Source: Streptomyces sp. NBRC 110028
GTDB lineage: Bacteria; Actinomycetota; Actinomycetes; Streptomycetales; Streptomycetaceae
Reading direction: 5' to 3'
DNA length: 64,000 nucleotides
Assembly: GCF_001417735.1 (NCBI RefSeq)
Contig: NZ_BBUZ01000039.1
Coordinates: 1 to 64,000, forward strand
Shown in pieces: positions 26,480-35,774 of this stretch (its first letter is position 1; each line of letters begins with the position of its first letter). The notes beneath the pieces are model-generated. The model did not search any database, was not told the origin of the DNA, and was given only the letters and a program-made list of their open reading frames with translations. A program made the translations under genes and the position numbers.

Positions 26480-27679
26480 ATGACCGAGACAGACGTTCCG
26501 AAGACTCCCGCGATCGGCATCGAGGAACCGCCTCTGGCCGGGATTCGAGTGATCGCGCTCGAGCACGCCGTAGCCGCGCCGTTGTGTTCCCGTCACCTCG
26601 CCGATCTCGGCGCCGACGTGATCAAGGTCGAGAGTCCGTCGGGTGGAGACCTGGCCCGTCACTACGACTCCGTGGTGGAGGGACAGTCCGCCTATTTCGT
26701 TTGGGCCAACCGCGGCAAGCGGAGCATCACTCTCGATCTCACATCCGACGAGGGCCGGGAAGCGTTCGACGGCCTGCTCGGACGCGCCGACGTTTTCGTC
26801 CACAACCTCGGGCCGGGCGCCGTGGACCGGCTCGGATTCGGGCGCGAGAAGCTGCGGAAGCGGTTTCCCAAGCTGATCAACTGCGCCATATCGGGTTACG
26901 GTTCCGATGGTCCATACCGGGATCGTAAGGCGTTCGATCTGCTGATTCAGGGTGAAGCCGGCCTGCTGTCAGTCACCGGTGAACCCGAGCGCCCGGCAAA
27001 GGTCGGGATATCGGTGGCCGACATGTGCGCGGCGGTCTACGCGGTGTCGTCGATCCTCGCGGCTGTCCTGCATCGCGAGCGGACCGGTGCCGGCACCTTC
27101 ATCGACACCTCGATGCTCGACTGCCTCAGCGAGTGGATGATGGCGCCCGCCTACCACCAGCTCTACGCCGACGTCCAGCTGCCGCGAGCCGGTGCGCGCC
27201 ACAACATGATGGTGCCGTACGGCGTCTACCCCACCGGCGACGGTGAGCACGTCAACTTCGCGGTGCAGACCGCGGTGCAGTGGGCGCGGCTGTGCGAGCA
27301 GGTCATCGATCGCCCCGATCTCGTCGAAGACGAGCGCTTCGCGACCAACGAACTGCGGGTGAAGAATCGCGCGGACCTTGAACCGGTGATCGAGGAAAAG
27401 CTGGCCGAGCTTGGCACCGCACAAGTCATCGAACGGCTGGTCGCCGCTGGCATTCCGACCGCCGCGGTGAACGACCTCAACGGCCTCGTGCACCATCCTC
27501 AGCACGAGGCACGCGTGCGATGGGTGGAGGCGGACTCCCCAGGCGGACCGGTGCGCGTTCTACGGTCGCCGTTCAACCTGGACGGCCTCCCAGAGCCGGT
27601 TACCGCGATCCCAGGTCTGGGCGAACACACCGAGACCGTTCTGGCCGAGCTGCGTCAGGACGTCGGCAAGGCCTACTGA
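26480..27679 (+). CDS. CaiB/BaiF (family III) CoA-transferase
   Basis: The 399-residue protein has the family III pattern: an N-terminal GIRVIALEHAVAAPLCSRHLADLGADVIKVE, WANRGKRSITLDL, and a catalytic Asp in AFDLLIQGEAGLLSVTG, followed by the GTFIDTSMLDCL segment. Such enzymes move CoA between carboxylates, for example formate, succinate, carnitine or mesaconate. GCAGGAAGG precedes the ATG at 26480. It sits between the aldehyde dehydrogenase and the second transporter, consistent with activation of an imported or newly oxidised acid. The substrate pair is unknown. Confidence 0.9.
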   Translation: MTETDVPKTPAIGIEEPPLAGIRVIALEHAVAAPLCSRHLADLGADVIKVESPSGGDLARHYDSVVEGQSAYFVWANRGKRSITLDLTSDEGREAFDGLLGRADVFVHNLGPGAVDRLGFGREKLRKRFPKLINCAISGYGSDGPYRDRKAFDLLIQGEAGLLSVTGEPERPAKVGISVADMCAAVYAVSSILAAVLHRERTGAGTFIDTSMLDCLSEWMMAPAYHQLYADVQLPRAGARHNMMVPYGVYPTGDGEHVNFAVQTAVQWARLCEQVIDRPDLVEDERFATNELRVKNRADLEPVIEEKLAELGTAQVIERLVAAGIPTAAVNDLNGLVHHPQHEARVRWVEADSPGGPVRVLRSPFNLDGLPEPVTAIPGLGEHTETVLAELRQDVGKAY

Positions 27680-27767
27680 TCCGGGGGGGGACCACTTAGC
27701 CCTCCAGCGGAGTGCGAGGGCGCGGCAGAAAGTCGGTAACTCCACGTTCACGAGGCAAAGGTGGCTC

Positions 27768-29129
27768 ATGACCGCGCGTTCGACAAGCCCCTCAGACATC
27801 GGCGAGATACCGTCAGGCTCCATGCGCAAGGCGACATTCGCCAGTTGCGTCGGTACCACGATTGAATTCTACGATTTCTTCATCTACGCCACCGCAGCGG
27901 CCCTCGTTTTCCCCACGGTGTTCTTCCCCGCACTCGGCCCGACAGCCGGCGTCGTGGCGTCCTTCGCAACGCTCGGGGTCGCCTTCGTCGCCCGTCCGGT
28001 GGGCTCCGTCGTCTTCGGCCACTTCGGTGACCGTATCGGGCGTAAGCGCTCCCTCGTCATGACGTTGCTGATCATGGGTCTTGCCACCACCCTGATCGGT
28101 TTTCTGCCCGGATCGGCGACCCTCGGTGTCGTGGCGCCGATCATCCTCGTGCTGCTGCGGGCGGCCCAGGGCTTCGCGGTCGGCGGGGAGTGGGCAGGGG
28201 CCACCCTGCTGACGGCTGAACACGCACCTGCTGGGAGGCGGGGGCGTTACGCCGTATACCCGCAGCTGGGACCAGCTCTCGGTTTCATGCTGTCCAGTGT
28301 GACGTTCCTGGTGACCGGAGGCCTCTTCGGCAACACGAACCAGACGTTTCTCGACTACGGCTGGCGCATCCCGTTCATCGTGAGTATCGCCCTCGTCGTG
28401 GTCGGGTTGTGGGCTCGGAATTCGGTCACCGAAACACCCGAGTTCCAGCGGGCCCGGGCCGCCGCCGAGAATCACGCCGGCACCCCGCGCGTCTCGCCTC
28501 TCGTCGACGTCGTGCGCAATCAGCCCCGTGACATTCTCCTGGCGGCCGGCGGAATAACGATGCAGTACAGCTTCTTCTATATGGGCACCGCCTTCCTCAC
28601 GAGCTACGGGACCAGCCCGTCCGGGATGGGGTTGAGCAGGTCCACCGTTCTCTCCATCGGAATCCTCGCCTCGGTCATGTTCGGAGCGGCGACCATCGTG
28701 GCGGGCCGAGCCTCGGACCGCTTCGGCCGACGCCCGGTCATCACGACCTCCTGCGTGAGCGGCCTGGTGTGGTCGCTGGTGCTGTTCCCCCTCCTGGGCC
28801 TGGGCGGTCCGTTCGCCTTCGCCACCGGGCTGACGGTACTGCTGGTCATCTTCGGCATCTGCTTCGGTCCCGTAGGAGCCTTCCTGCCGGAACTGTTCGA
28901 GACCCGCTTCCGCTATACAGGCGCCGGCCTGGCATTCAGCCTCGGTGGCGTTCTCGGCGGCGGCGTCGTTCCGCTGGTGGCCCCCGTGCTCTCCACGTCG
29001 TTCGGCGGCATGGCGGTGGGGGGCATGCTCGCAGCCACCGCCTTGGTCAGCCTGGTGTGCGTTCGCGCCCTTCCCGAGACGAAGGACCGCGACGTGGCGG
29101 ACGGGACGACAACCGGTCAGCACGCCTGA
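27768..29129 (+). CDS. MHS-family MFS transporter (second in island)
   Basis: The 453-residue, 12-helix transporter has the MHS start FASCVGTTIEFYDFFIYATAAAL, then VARPVGSVVFGHFGDRIGRKR and GFAVGGEWAGATLL. It is in the same family as the 23174 gene but of a different branch, closer to the shikimate/proline-type permeases. AAAGGTGG precedes the ATG at 27768. Having two MHS carriers in one island suggests two substrates or separate uptake steps. Confidence 0.88.
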   Translation: MTARSTSPSDIGEIPSGSMRKATFASCVGTTIEFYDFFIYATAAALVFPTVFFPALGPTAGVVASFATLGVAFVARPVGSVVFGHFGDRIGRKRSLVMTLLIMGLATTLIGFLPGSATLGVVAPIILVLLRAAQGFAVGGEWAGATLLTAEHAPAGRRGRYAVYPQLGPALGFMLSSVTFLVTGGLFGNTNQTFLDYGWRIPFIVSIALVVVGLWARNSVTETPEFQRARAAAENHAGTPRVSPLVDVVRNQPRDILLAAGGITMQYSFFYMGTAFLTSYGTSPSGMGLSRSTVLSIGILASVMFGAATIVAGRASDRFGRRPVITTSCVSGLVWSLVLFPLLGLGGPFAFATGLTVLLVIFGICFGPVGAFLPELFETRFRYTGAGLAFSLGGVLGGGVVPLVAPVLSTSFGGMAVGGMLAATALVSLVCVRALPETKDRDVADGTTTGQHA

Positions 29130-29234
29130 GTGGAGCGGGAGCCCCCACCGGTCACGGCAGGCCCCCGCGCCAGGCCGTCGCGGCGGACGGTCTCTCCGGT
29201 GCGCAAAATGTCGCGCGCCTGCCTCGGAGACGGC

Positions 29235-30830
29235 CTACGGCCGCGAGCAGTCCGGCAACGCGCGCGCACGCAGTTGGAGGGCCAGCGCCAGCCGCTGGGA
29301 CGGATCCTCCAGGTCGACCCCCGAGATTTCGGCGAGTCGCCCCAGACGGTGCCGCAAGGTGTTGGGGTGGAGGACGAGCCGCTCCGCCGCGGCGGACGTC
29401 GACCCGAACACCTCCAGATAGGTGTGCAGCGTCTTGACGAATTCCGTGCCGTGCCGAGCGTCGTGCGCGGCAAGCCGGCCCAGATGCTCAGTCAGTTCCG
29501 GATCCCCCGCTGCCACCGCTCGTTCCGCCGGCAGCAGCGTCATGTCCGCCCACAAAACCTGCTTCGTGCCGATGACCCCCGAGCTTTGCCGCCGCCCGAG
29601 CACCAGGAGTTGGTCATCGACATCGCTCCGCGAGACGGGGACCTCCCGCAGACTGGTGGCCCGCCTCCCGATGGCGGCGCACCCTTCGATATCGAGGCGT
29701 TGGAGCTGGGCGAGCGCGGGCCTGAGGCGGCTGACGAGCAACTCGTGGGCTGTTCGGCTCAGCGTGGGGATCAGGGCGTAGTAGGCGCCGTCCACCGACA
29801 CCACACCCGCTGCGGGATCAAGGCTGTGAACCTGCAGGGAGAGCAGATGTATCAGGCGTTCGGCGAAGACCTCGGCCGATGTCACATCGGTCCGGTCCTC
29901 CGCGTGCAGGGCGAATCCGACGACGGTGAGCCCACGGCCGGGGTCCAGCCCGGAGCTGATCGTCTGGGCTTCCAGGGTGGGATTTCCCTCAAGGAGCCCC
30001 CGGAGCATCTGCTCACGGGCGGTACGGCCGGTGTCCTCGGCGACACGGTGGCGCAGCATGAACGGTGCCACGAGGCCGGCCGCGCGCTTGAGCGCTTCCT
30101 CGGCCTCGGCGGTGAGTGGCTGCCGTCCCTCGGCCACGGAGATTTCGCCGAGGATCTCGCCGCCGGCGTGGATCGCGATCCGTAACCGGGGCCGCATCTC
30201 CTCATAGCTGTCGACTCTGACGACCTCGCCCACGTTACGGAAGGTCTGATAAGCCGACCTGTCGATGGTGAACCGCTTGATCCACCGTTCGGGAGTCCGC
30301 TTTCCCAGGATCGCGTCTCGGCGCACGTTGTCGATCTCGTGGCCCTGCACCGCGTAGGCGATCACCCGGTGGGCCCGGTCGTACAGCACGACCGAGCCGC
30401 CGACCATCGTCGCGATCGCGTCCGCGAGACCGTGCATGGAACTCGGGGTGGGCTGGTCGGGGGAATCCGCGCTCGTCTCGTCCTGCGCGGCGGAGGCCAG
30501 GGTGCGGAGCAGCAGCAGGAGCTGCGCCCAGCCGAGGTGGGCGTCGGCGAGAAGGACGGACGTCCGGGTGCCGCTCGGCACGACGCCGACGGCCCCCGCG
30601 GCGCGGAAGACGACGGCGGCGGCTCCCGCCCTCTCCGCTTCGGCGATCAGCTCACGCCCCGAGGACGTATCGAGCTGGACTCCGACGGCCAGAATGACCT
30701 GGCCGGCAGCGGGAGGACACGCGGAATCAACGATGACGACGTCATTGATCCGGGCCAGTCCTCCGTTCACGAGGTGGACCGTTCGCAACGGGCCCGCTCC
30801 CGTTGCTTCCAACAGATCGCACAGATTCAC
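29235..30830 (-). CDS. PucR family transcriptional regulator (with TTA codon)
   Basis: The 531-residue protein has an N-terminal PucR-like ligand region (LRTVHLVNGGLARINDVVIV), a GGDEF-like linker region, and a C-terminal PucR helix-turn-helix: TYLEVFGSTSAAAERLVLHP, then NTLRHRLGRLAEISGVDL. These proteins usually activate a neighbouring catabolic operon in response to its substrate. I chose the GTG at 30830 because AGGAG sits 7 bases upstream; an in-frame ATG at 30893 has none. Codon 216 is TTA (30183-30185), the rare leucine codon, so full translation should depend on the bldA tRNA. It lies between the transporter and thioesterase genes and probably controls the island. Confidence 0.9.
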   Translation of the reverse strand: MNLCDLLEATGAGPLRTVHLVNGGLARINDVVIVDSACPPAAGQVILAVGVQLDTSSGRELIAEAERAGAAAVVFRAAGAVGVVPSGTRTSVLLADAHLGWAQLLLLLRTLASAAQDETSADSPDQPTPSSMHGLADAIATMVGGSVVLYDRAHRVIAYAVQGHEIDNVRRDAILGKRTPERWIKRFTIDRSAYQTFRNVGEVVRVDSYEEMRPRLRIAIHAGGEILGEISVAEGRQPLTAEAEEALKRAAGLVAPFMLRHRVAEDTGRTAREQMLRGLLEGNPTLEAQTISSGLDPGRGLTVVGFALHAEDRTDVTSAEVFAERLIHLLSLQVHSLDPAAGVVSVDGAYYALIPTLSRTAHELLVSRLRPALAQLQRLDIEGCAAIGRRATSLREVPVSRSDVDDQLLVLGRRQSSGVIGTKQVLWADMTLLPAERAVAAGDPELTEHLGRLAAHDARHGTEFVKTLHTYLEVFGSTSAAAERLVLHPNTLRHRLGRLAEISGVDLEDPSQRLALALQLRARALPDCSRP

Positions 30831-30913
30831 GGCGTTCTCCTGTCCCGCTGCTCGGCTGCCGGCCTGCTGTGTGACGGCCCGACCTGGCTGCATACATCAT
30901 GCATCCATGCTGG

Positions 30914-31831
30914 TCAGCGGCGGTAGACAAGCCCGGCAACGGCGCGGACGCCCTCGTCCTGGAGGAGCCGCACCTGGGTGAACACCGATCGGCGAGTGAC
31001 CTGTTCGACCAGCGGCTCCGCCCTCACCGGCGCCGCGGCGCCGGTACCGGCCAGAAAGCGCATCGTCCCGGAGACCAACCGGGGAGGGAAGCTGTCGTCT
31101 CGAGGGGCGCCGCAGTGGGCAGCCAAGGCGAACAGCACTCCGCCCTGTACGGCGCCCGCACGATTGGTCATCGCCGCGGTCGGGGTCAGCACCAACCCAC
31201 CCGGGCCGGTGACTGTGGCCTCGGTGACCAGATGGTCACCCCACGACAGACCGGTGTCCTCCGCCGCCGGCACGGAACGCAGGAGGGACTGATCAGCATC
31301 GCTCAGACTGCCCGGATCGAGCGGGACCGAGGAGCCGGGCCGGTGGGCACCATCCGGATCGTCCCAGGGCAGTTCGTCCTGTCGGCCTCGCGAAGGTACC
31401 GCGAACGTCGCGGCGCAGTGTCCGAAGACGGCTCGCGGCCCTCGGAGCGAACCGGCGGCGGTGGCAACGCCGTCTCCGACGGCGGTCTCGCGCGCCTCGG
31501 CGGTCACGGACGCGCTGTCGGCGTCGTGCGGTGCGGCGAGGTCGAGTGTGAGGCTCAGCGTCGGCAGCGGTCGGGTACGGCCGACTTCCTGACGGAGGGC
31601 TCCGCCCAACGTCAGGTCGGCCAGCATCGCCATTTCCACCAGTCCCAGCCGTTGCGGCGCAGGGCGGTCGGCGAAGCCCAACGCGAAACCTCCCGGTGTC
31701 GCCGGCCTGGCCCGGAGTCCGGCCAGGCATGCCAGGACGGGGGCGCCCGTCGACCGGGCGAGAGTCAGCGCGCGGAGCGTCCAGTCGGCAGACGAGTCAT
31801 CAGGATCCGGCGTGGCGAGATGAGTGGACAC
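30914..31831 (-). CDS. Acyl-CoA thioesterase-like double-hotdog protein
   Basis: The 305-residue protein looks like two hotdog folds in tandem. The second contains TNRAGAVQGGVLFALAAHCG, a PaaI/TesB-type active-site helix, and LVSGTMRFLAGTGAAAPVRAE. The first half (APQRLGLVEMAMLADLTLGG, PLPTLSLTLDL) is more diverged. It probably hydrolyses an acyl-CoA, fitting an island with a CoA-transferase. The GTG at 31831 follows GAGGGAAGG; the frame is open further upstream. It is transcribed toward the PucR gene and away from the dehalogenase gene. Confidence 0.75.
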   Translation of the reverse strand: MSTHLATPDPDDSSADWTLRALTLARSTGAPVLACLAGLRARPATPGGFALGFADRPAPQRLGLVEMAMLADLTLGGALRQEVGRTRPLPTLSLTLDLAAPHDADSASVTAEARETAVGDGVATAAGSLRGPRAVFGHCAATFAVPSRGRQDELPWDDPDGAHRPGSSVPLDPGSLSDADQSLLRSVPAAEDTGLSWGDHLVTEATVTGPGGLVLTPTAAMTNRAGAVQGGVLFALAAHCGAPRDDSFPPRLVSGTMRFLAGTGAAAPVRAEPLVEQVTRRSVFTQVRLLQDEGVRAVAGLVYRR

Positions 31832-31983
31832 GGTCGTCACCTTCCCTCGGACGGTCCGTCCGCGCGAGGTGGAACTCCCCAATCACGGCTGCCTGGCCTC
31901 AGGCTTTCCTCCGATGCCGACCGCGTCGGGCCTGCCTAGCGTTCGACGCGTCCGATTCCACTCGTCCCATGGGAGGGCGCGAC

Positions 31984-32715
31984 GTGACTGAGCAGTCCGA
32001 ACCCTTGACCGGCGTCAAGGCGTTGATGTTCGACTTCTACGGCACGGTTGTCGACATGCAAGGCAGCCTGATCAAGGCGATCACTCCGTACCTGGAGGCG
32101 AAGAACTACACCGCGCAGCCGGCGAACCGGATCGTGACCTGGTGGCGCCGTACACACTTCGAGAACTCGATGATCGACGCCCTGCTCGGCCGCGCGCACA
32201 TCCCCTACCGGGAGATCGGCCGGCAGACCGTCGACTACATCCTGACGCGTGCGGGCATCCCGCACACGATGGACGAGGTCCGTGCCCTGGTCTCGGAGAT
32301 CGAGCGGCTCGAGCCCTTCCCCGACGTGATCGAGGCCCTGACGCGGCTGAAGGACGCTGGATTCCAGCTCGTCATCCTGTCCAACGGTGACCCGGACATG
32401 CTGGAGTCCGGGGTGCAGTTCTCCCGTACCGAGCACCTGTGGACCCGGGTGGTCTCGGTGGCGGAGGCCGGCGCTTTCAAACCGCATTTCAGCACCTACG
32501 CGACCGGCGCCAAGGCCGTCGGCCTCGAGCCGTCCGAGGTGCTGTTCGTGGCGAACCACGCCTTCGACTGCGTAGGGGCGAAGGCCGCCGGTATGCACAC
32601 GGCGTTCGTCGACCGCCGCAAGCGCCCCTTCGGCAACGAGTACTACCCGCCGACCCTGGTCGTGGACGACTTCGCGGACCTCGCGAACACGGTCGTGGCC
32701 CGGGTCAAGGGCTGA
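31984..32715 (+). CDS. Haloacid dehalogenase, type II (HAD superfamily)
   Basis: The 243-residue HAD hydrolase has the nucleophile D17 in MFDFYGTVVD, motif II in VILSNGDPDM, the lysine in GAFKPHFSTY, and motif IV in VANHAFDCVGAKAAGM. The FYGT form after the aspartate and the overall order match L-2-haloacid dehalogenases rather than phosphatases. It would convert a 2-haloacid to the 2-hydroxyacid with inverted configuration. The GTG at 31984 follows GGGAGGG. A nearby aldehyde dehydrogenase and MHS carriers raise the possibility of haloaldehyde/haloacid catabolism, which is inference only. Confidence 0.85.
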   Translation: MTEQSEPLTGVKALMFDFYGTVVDMQGSLIKAITPYLEAKNYTAQPANRIVTWWRRTHFENSMIDALLGRAHIPYREIGRQTVDYILTRAGIPHTMDEVRALVSEIERLEPFPDVIEALTRLKDAGFQLVILSNGDPDMLESGVQFSRTEHLWTRVVSVAEAGAFKPHFSTYATGAKAVGLEPSEVLFVANHAFDCVGAKAAGMHTAFVDRRKRPFGNEYYPPTLVVDDFADLANTVVARVKG

Positions 32716-32970
32716 CACCTCTCCCGCGGCCGGGGGCGAGCAACCGCGCCCCGGCCCGCGGAAGGCGTGGACGGGACTCATCGGAATCCCATCGCTCGGA
32801 GAACGCACATTCCGATAACGCGGAGGAAATTCCCGGTGTCGTGGAACTGAACGCACAGGGGAATTCGAAGAGATCGGTGAACAGGGCATGGGAATGGCAC
32901 AACCCCGCGCGCATTTTCCCCGTCGAAATGGGTGATCGGCAATCAGATCCACTCCCCACGGAGGCTTTTC

Positions 32971-33771
32971 GTGTCCACCCTTGGCCCGCGCTCCCGCCGC
33001 GTCCGCCCGGTCGGCGTCGCCGCCTTACTGGCCGCCGCGGCCAGCACCGGACTCTTCGCCTGGAACGCCCAGGCCGCCACCTCGTCCGCGTCGCCGGCCA
33101 CCGTGACCGTCACCGACGGAGTGATGGCCTACACGGCGGCCGACGGCCAGACCAACAAGCTCGTCATCAAGCGGGTCAGCGAGACCGACACCACGCTGAC
33201 CTTCGGCGTCGACGACGTTGTCAAGATCACCACCGGCACCGGCTGCACCCACCCCACTGCCACCGACCTGACATATGTGACCTGCACCGTGCCCGTCCCC
33301 GACCCGGACCACGGCGGCGACCAGGGCAACGTCGAACTCGGCGGCGGCAAGGACAGCGCCAAGATCTCCGGCGGCGATGTGAACGTCTACGGCGGGGCCG
33401 GGGACGACACCATCACCGGCGCTTCCGTCGCGGTGGGCGGCGACGGCGACGACACCATCAGCCACGCCACGAACGCGAACGGCAACGCCGGCGACGACAC
33501 CATCACCGACTCGTTCGCGGTGTGGGCCGGGGACGGCGACGACACCGTCATCGGCGATGACGTGGCCAACGAGATCTACGGCGGCCCCGGCGACGACTAT
33601 CTCGACGGCGCCGGCAACGATGACTCGATCGACGGCGGAGAGGGCGACGACACCATCAAGGGCGGACCGGGCAACGACTACCTCTTCGGCGGCCCCGGCC
33701 AGGACGGCATCGACGGCGGCCCCGGCGACAACGTCATCGACCAGGACGGGTCCATCCCCGACGGGTTCTGA
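32971..33771 (+). CDS. Secreted RTX-type calcium-binding repeat protein (with TTA codon)
   Basis: The 266-residue protein has an N-terminal signal peptide (basic RSRRVRP, hydrophobic core, cleavage expected after AWNAQA near residue 35), a beta-rich region with one cysteine pair, and from about residue 135 a run of glycine/aspartate nonapeptides such as GGAGDDTI, GGDGDDTI, GGPGDDYL, GGPGNDYLF typical of RTX beta-rolls that fold on binding external calcium. GGAGG sits six bases before the GTG at 32971. Codon 19 is TTA (33025-33027), implying bldA-dependent, late or aerial-phase expression. No type I exporter is nearby; export should be by Sec. Role unknown. Confidence 0.85.
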   Translation: MSTLGPRSRRVRPVGVAALLAAAASTGLFAWNAQAATSSASPATVTVTDGVMAYTAADGQTNKLVIKRVSETDTTLTFGVDDVVKITTGTGCTHPTATDLTYVTCTVPVPDPDHGGDQGNVELGGGKDSAKISGGDVNVYGGAGDDTITGASVAVGGDGDDTISHATNANGNAGDDTITDSFAVWAGDGDDTVIGDDVANEIYGGPGDDYLDGAGNDDSIDGGEGDDTIKGGPGNDYLFGGPGQDGIDGGPGDNVIDQDGSIPDGF

Positions 33772-33827
33772 GGGGTTCTGAGGGGACCTCGAGAGATCAC
33801 GAGGACCTCGGGGTCCTGAACGACAAG

Positions 33828-33854
33828 ACGGCCCGGGCCGACGACCCGGGCCGT
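33828..33854 (+). terminator. Hairpin terminator after the RTX gene
   Basis: ACGGCCCGGG (33828-33837) pairs perfectly with CCCGGGCCGT (33845-33854) around a 7-base loop and is followed by TTCCCTT. It lies 57 bases past the stop. Confidence 0.75.
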
Positions 33855-33915
33855 TCCCTTCTGCCTGGTACTGGCCGTCCTACCGTCGCAGAGGGTACTG
33901 GTTCTCCTCTCGCCC

Positions 33916-34629
33916 ATGGCCGAGGGTGAACGCATAACGACGACATTCATCACAGGAGCCAACAAATCCCTCGGGTACGAGACCGCCCGCCGATTGATCG
34001 AGGCCGGCCACACCGTCCTCGTCGGCGCTCGCGATCCAGAGCGCGGCAAGGCGGCCGCCGGCGCACTCGGCGCCCGTTTCGTCCAGATCGACGTGACCGA
34101 CGACGCGTCGGTGGCCGCGGCCGCAGCCGACGTCGGGGCCCGCGAGGGCGGCATCGACGTCCTGATCAACAACGCCGGTGTCCTCGGGACGCACAACCCC
34201 GCCGACCAGATCACGGCCGCTGACGCCAGCGCGGTGTTCGAGGTCAACGTCGTGGGGATCGTCCGGGTGACGCACGCGTTCCTGCCACTGCTGCGCAAGT
34301 CCGCGAGCCCGGTCATCGTCAATGTGTCGAGCGGTATGGGGTCGTTCGCGGCCACCCACGACGCCGAGCGCGTCGAGGGCCGGGTCATCGCGCCGCTCTA
34401 CACATCGTCGAAGACTGCCGTGACCATGCTGACCACGCAGTACGCGAAGTCCTGGCCGGATGTGAAGGTGAACGCGGCCGACCCGGGGTACACCGCGACC
34501 GACTTCAACGGGCACAGCGGCCCGCAGACCGTGACCGAGGGGACCGACGCGATCGTCGAACTCGCCACCATCGGGGCGGGCGGACCGACCGGAACCTTCC
34601 GTGACCGCCACGGTGAGATGCCCTGGTGA
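33916..34629 (+). CDS. Short-chain dehydrogenase/reductase
   Basis: The 237-residue classical SDR starts with TTTFITGANKSLGYETARRLI (cofactor loop TGANKSLG), has GARDPERG suggesting NADP preference, LINNAGVL, the catalytic serine in VNVSSGMGS, YTSSKTA, and VNAADPGYTATDFNG. It resembles the carbonyl-reductase-like SDRs common in soil actinobacteria; the substrate is unknown. It converges on the AraC-type regulator gene across 195 bases in which I see no gene. Confidence 0.9.
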   Translation: MAEGERITTTFITGANKSLGYETARRLIEAGHTVLVGARDPERGKAAAGALGARFVQIDVTDDASVAAAAADVGAREGGIDVLINNAGVLGTHNPADQITAADASAVFEVNVVGIVRVTHAFLPLLRKSASPVIVNVSSGMGSFAATHDAERVEGRVIAPLYTSSKTAVTMLTTQYAKSWPDVKVNAADPGYTATDFNGHSGPQTVTEGTDAIVELATIGAGGPTGTFRDRHGEMPW

Positions 34630-34824
34630 TCCACCTCTGCGTCGGAGGCGTGCCCGCTTCGACGAGGACGCCGAATGGAGAGGTGGTCGCGTAACGCAGC
34701 GGGACAGCGTGGCCGCAAGAGGCCCCACGACATCGGTGAGCGGTGCCGGACCGCCGGTAAGTCCTCTCCGTGCCGATCGCCGGGCCGGAACCGATCCGGC
34801 CCTGGCCGCGCTGCCACCGGCCGA

Positions 34825-35643
34825 TCAGACGCCGGGGCCGGGCGCCCCGTCGCGGATCGCCCGGGGCGAGGCGCCGAGTTCGCGGCGGCAGGCCTTGTTG
34901 AACGCCTGGAGGTCCGCGATCCCCACCGACCCCGCGATCGTCGCGACCGGCAGCGTCGTCTCGCGCAGCAGGTGCCTGGCCCGCTCCATGCGACGGCGCC
35001 GGATGTGGGCCACCACCGTGTCCCCGGTCTCGGCCCGGAAGAGCCGGGTGAGGTGGTTGTGCGAGACGCCCGCCCCGCGCGCCACGTCCGGCACGGTGAG
35101 CGGCTCGGCGAGACGCGACTCGACGTACGCGATCGCGGCGGCGACGGCGGGGTGCCCGCCGCCCGTGCCGGTGGGGACGGACAGCTGCGCCACGCGCCAC
35201 AGCACCGACCACACCTCGGCGACCGCCTGCGCCGGAGCCCTGGGGACCGCCGCGATGGCCTGGAGCAGGAGGCTGGAGAACAGGGCCGTCTGGGCCCCCG
35301 CGTTCTGCACCACCGGCACCGTACGGGCCGCCCCGCGGTCGGGTAGCCGCAGATGGGCGTACAGGTGCTCGGAGCGCCCGCGATAGCGGTAGCGCACCAG
35401 GACACCGGGCGGGACGAGGCTGACGTAACCGGGCCGCACGGTGTACGCGACGCCGTCGACCGTGAGCTCGGCGGTGTAGCGGTAGAGGTGCAGCTGCCAC
35501 AGGTCGGGCAGGCGGAAGACGTCGCGGAGGCGCCGCGTGCCGTGGACGCCGACGCCGAGCCCCTCGATGTGCGGGGGCGAGTCGAGCCGGACCGGGACCC
35601 GCTGTGGCTGGGGCTCGGGAGCTGCTCCCGTCATGCCCGTCAT
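34825..35643 (-). CDS. AraC family transcriptional regulator
   Basis: The 272-residue protein has an N-terminal cupin-like sensor (LTVDGVAYTVRPGYVSLVPPG) and a C-terminal double helix-turn-helix: PLTVPDVARGAGVSHNHLTR, then FRAETGDTVVAHIRRRRMERA, with the second helix pair in VATIAGSVGIADLQAFNKAC. It diverges from the phytanoyl-CoA-type dioxygenase gene, with three tandem 10-bp repeats between them, so it very likely activates that gene. Confidence 0.9.
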   Translation of the reverse strand: MTGMTGAAPEPQPQRVPVRLDSPPHIEGLGVGVHGTRRLRDVFRLPDLWQLHLYRYTAELTVDGVAYTVRPGYVSLVPPGVLVRYRYRGRSEHLYAHLRLPDRGAARTVPVVQNAGAQTALFSSLLLQAIAAVPRAPAQAVAEVWSVLWRVAQLSVPTGTGGGHPAVAAAIAYVESRLAEPLTVPDVARGAGVSHNHLTRLFRAETGDTVVAHIRRRRMERARHLLRETTLPVATIAGSVGIADLQAFNKACRRELGASPRAIRDGAPGPGV

Positions 35644-35711
35644 GGTGAAAAATTACCAGTAGTAGTGAGCAAGGCCCACGCGTCCCAGGGTGGCCGCGTT
35701 CTAGCGTCGTG

Positions 35712-35741
35712 ACGACGAACCACGACGAACCACGAGGAACC
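35712..35741. promoter_or_regulatory. Three tandem 10-bp repeats in a divergent promoter region
   Basis: The unit ACGACGAACC occurs three times head-to-tail, the third copy with one change (ACGAGGAACC), between the divergent AraC and dioxygenase genes. AraC regulators typically bind direct repeats on one face of the helix; a 10-bp period fits that. An AT-rich patch at about 35640-35662 next to the araC-type start may hold its promoter. Confidence 0.5.
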
Positions 35742-35774
35742 ACCCACTCCCGCTCTCCCGCACCGGAGGAGAAC

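Noticed and set aside
33400..33740. Short repeated units resembling a repeat array
   Set aside because: They are in-frame codons for RTX glycine/aspartate repeats, not CRISPR repeats with unique spacers.
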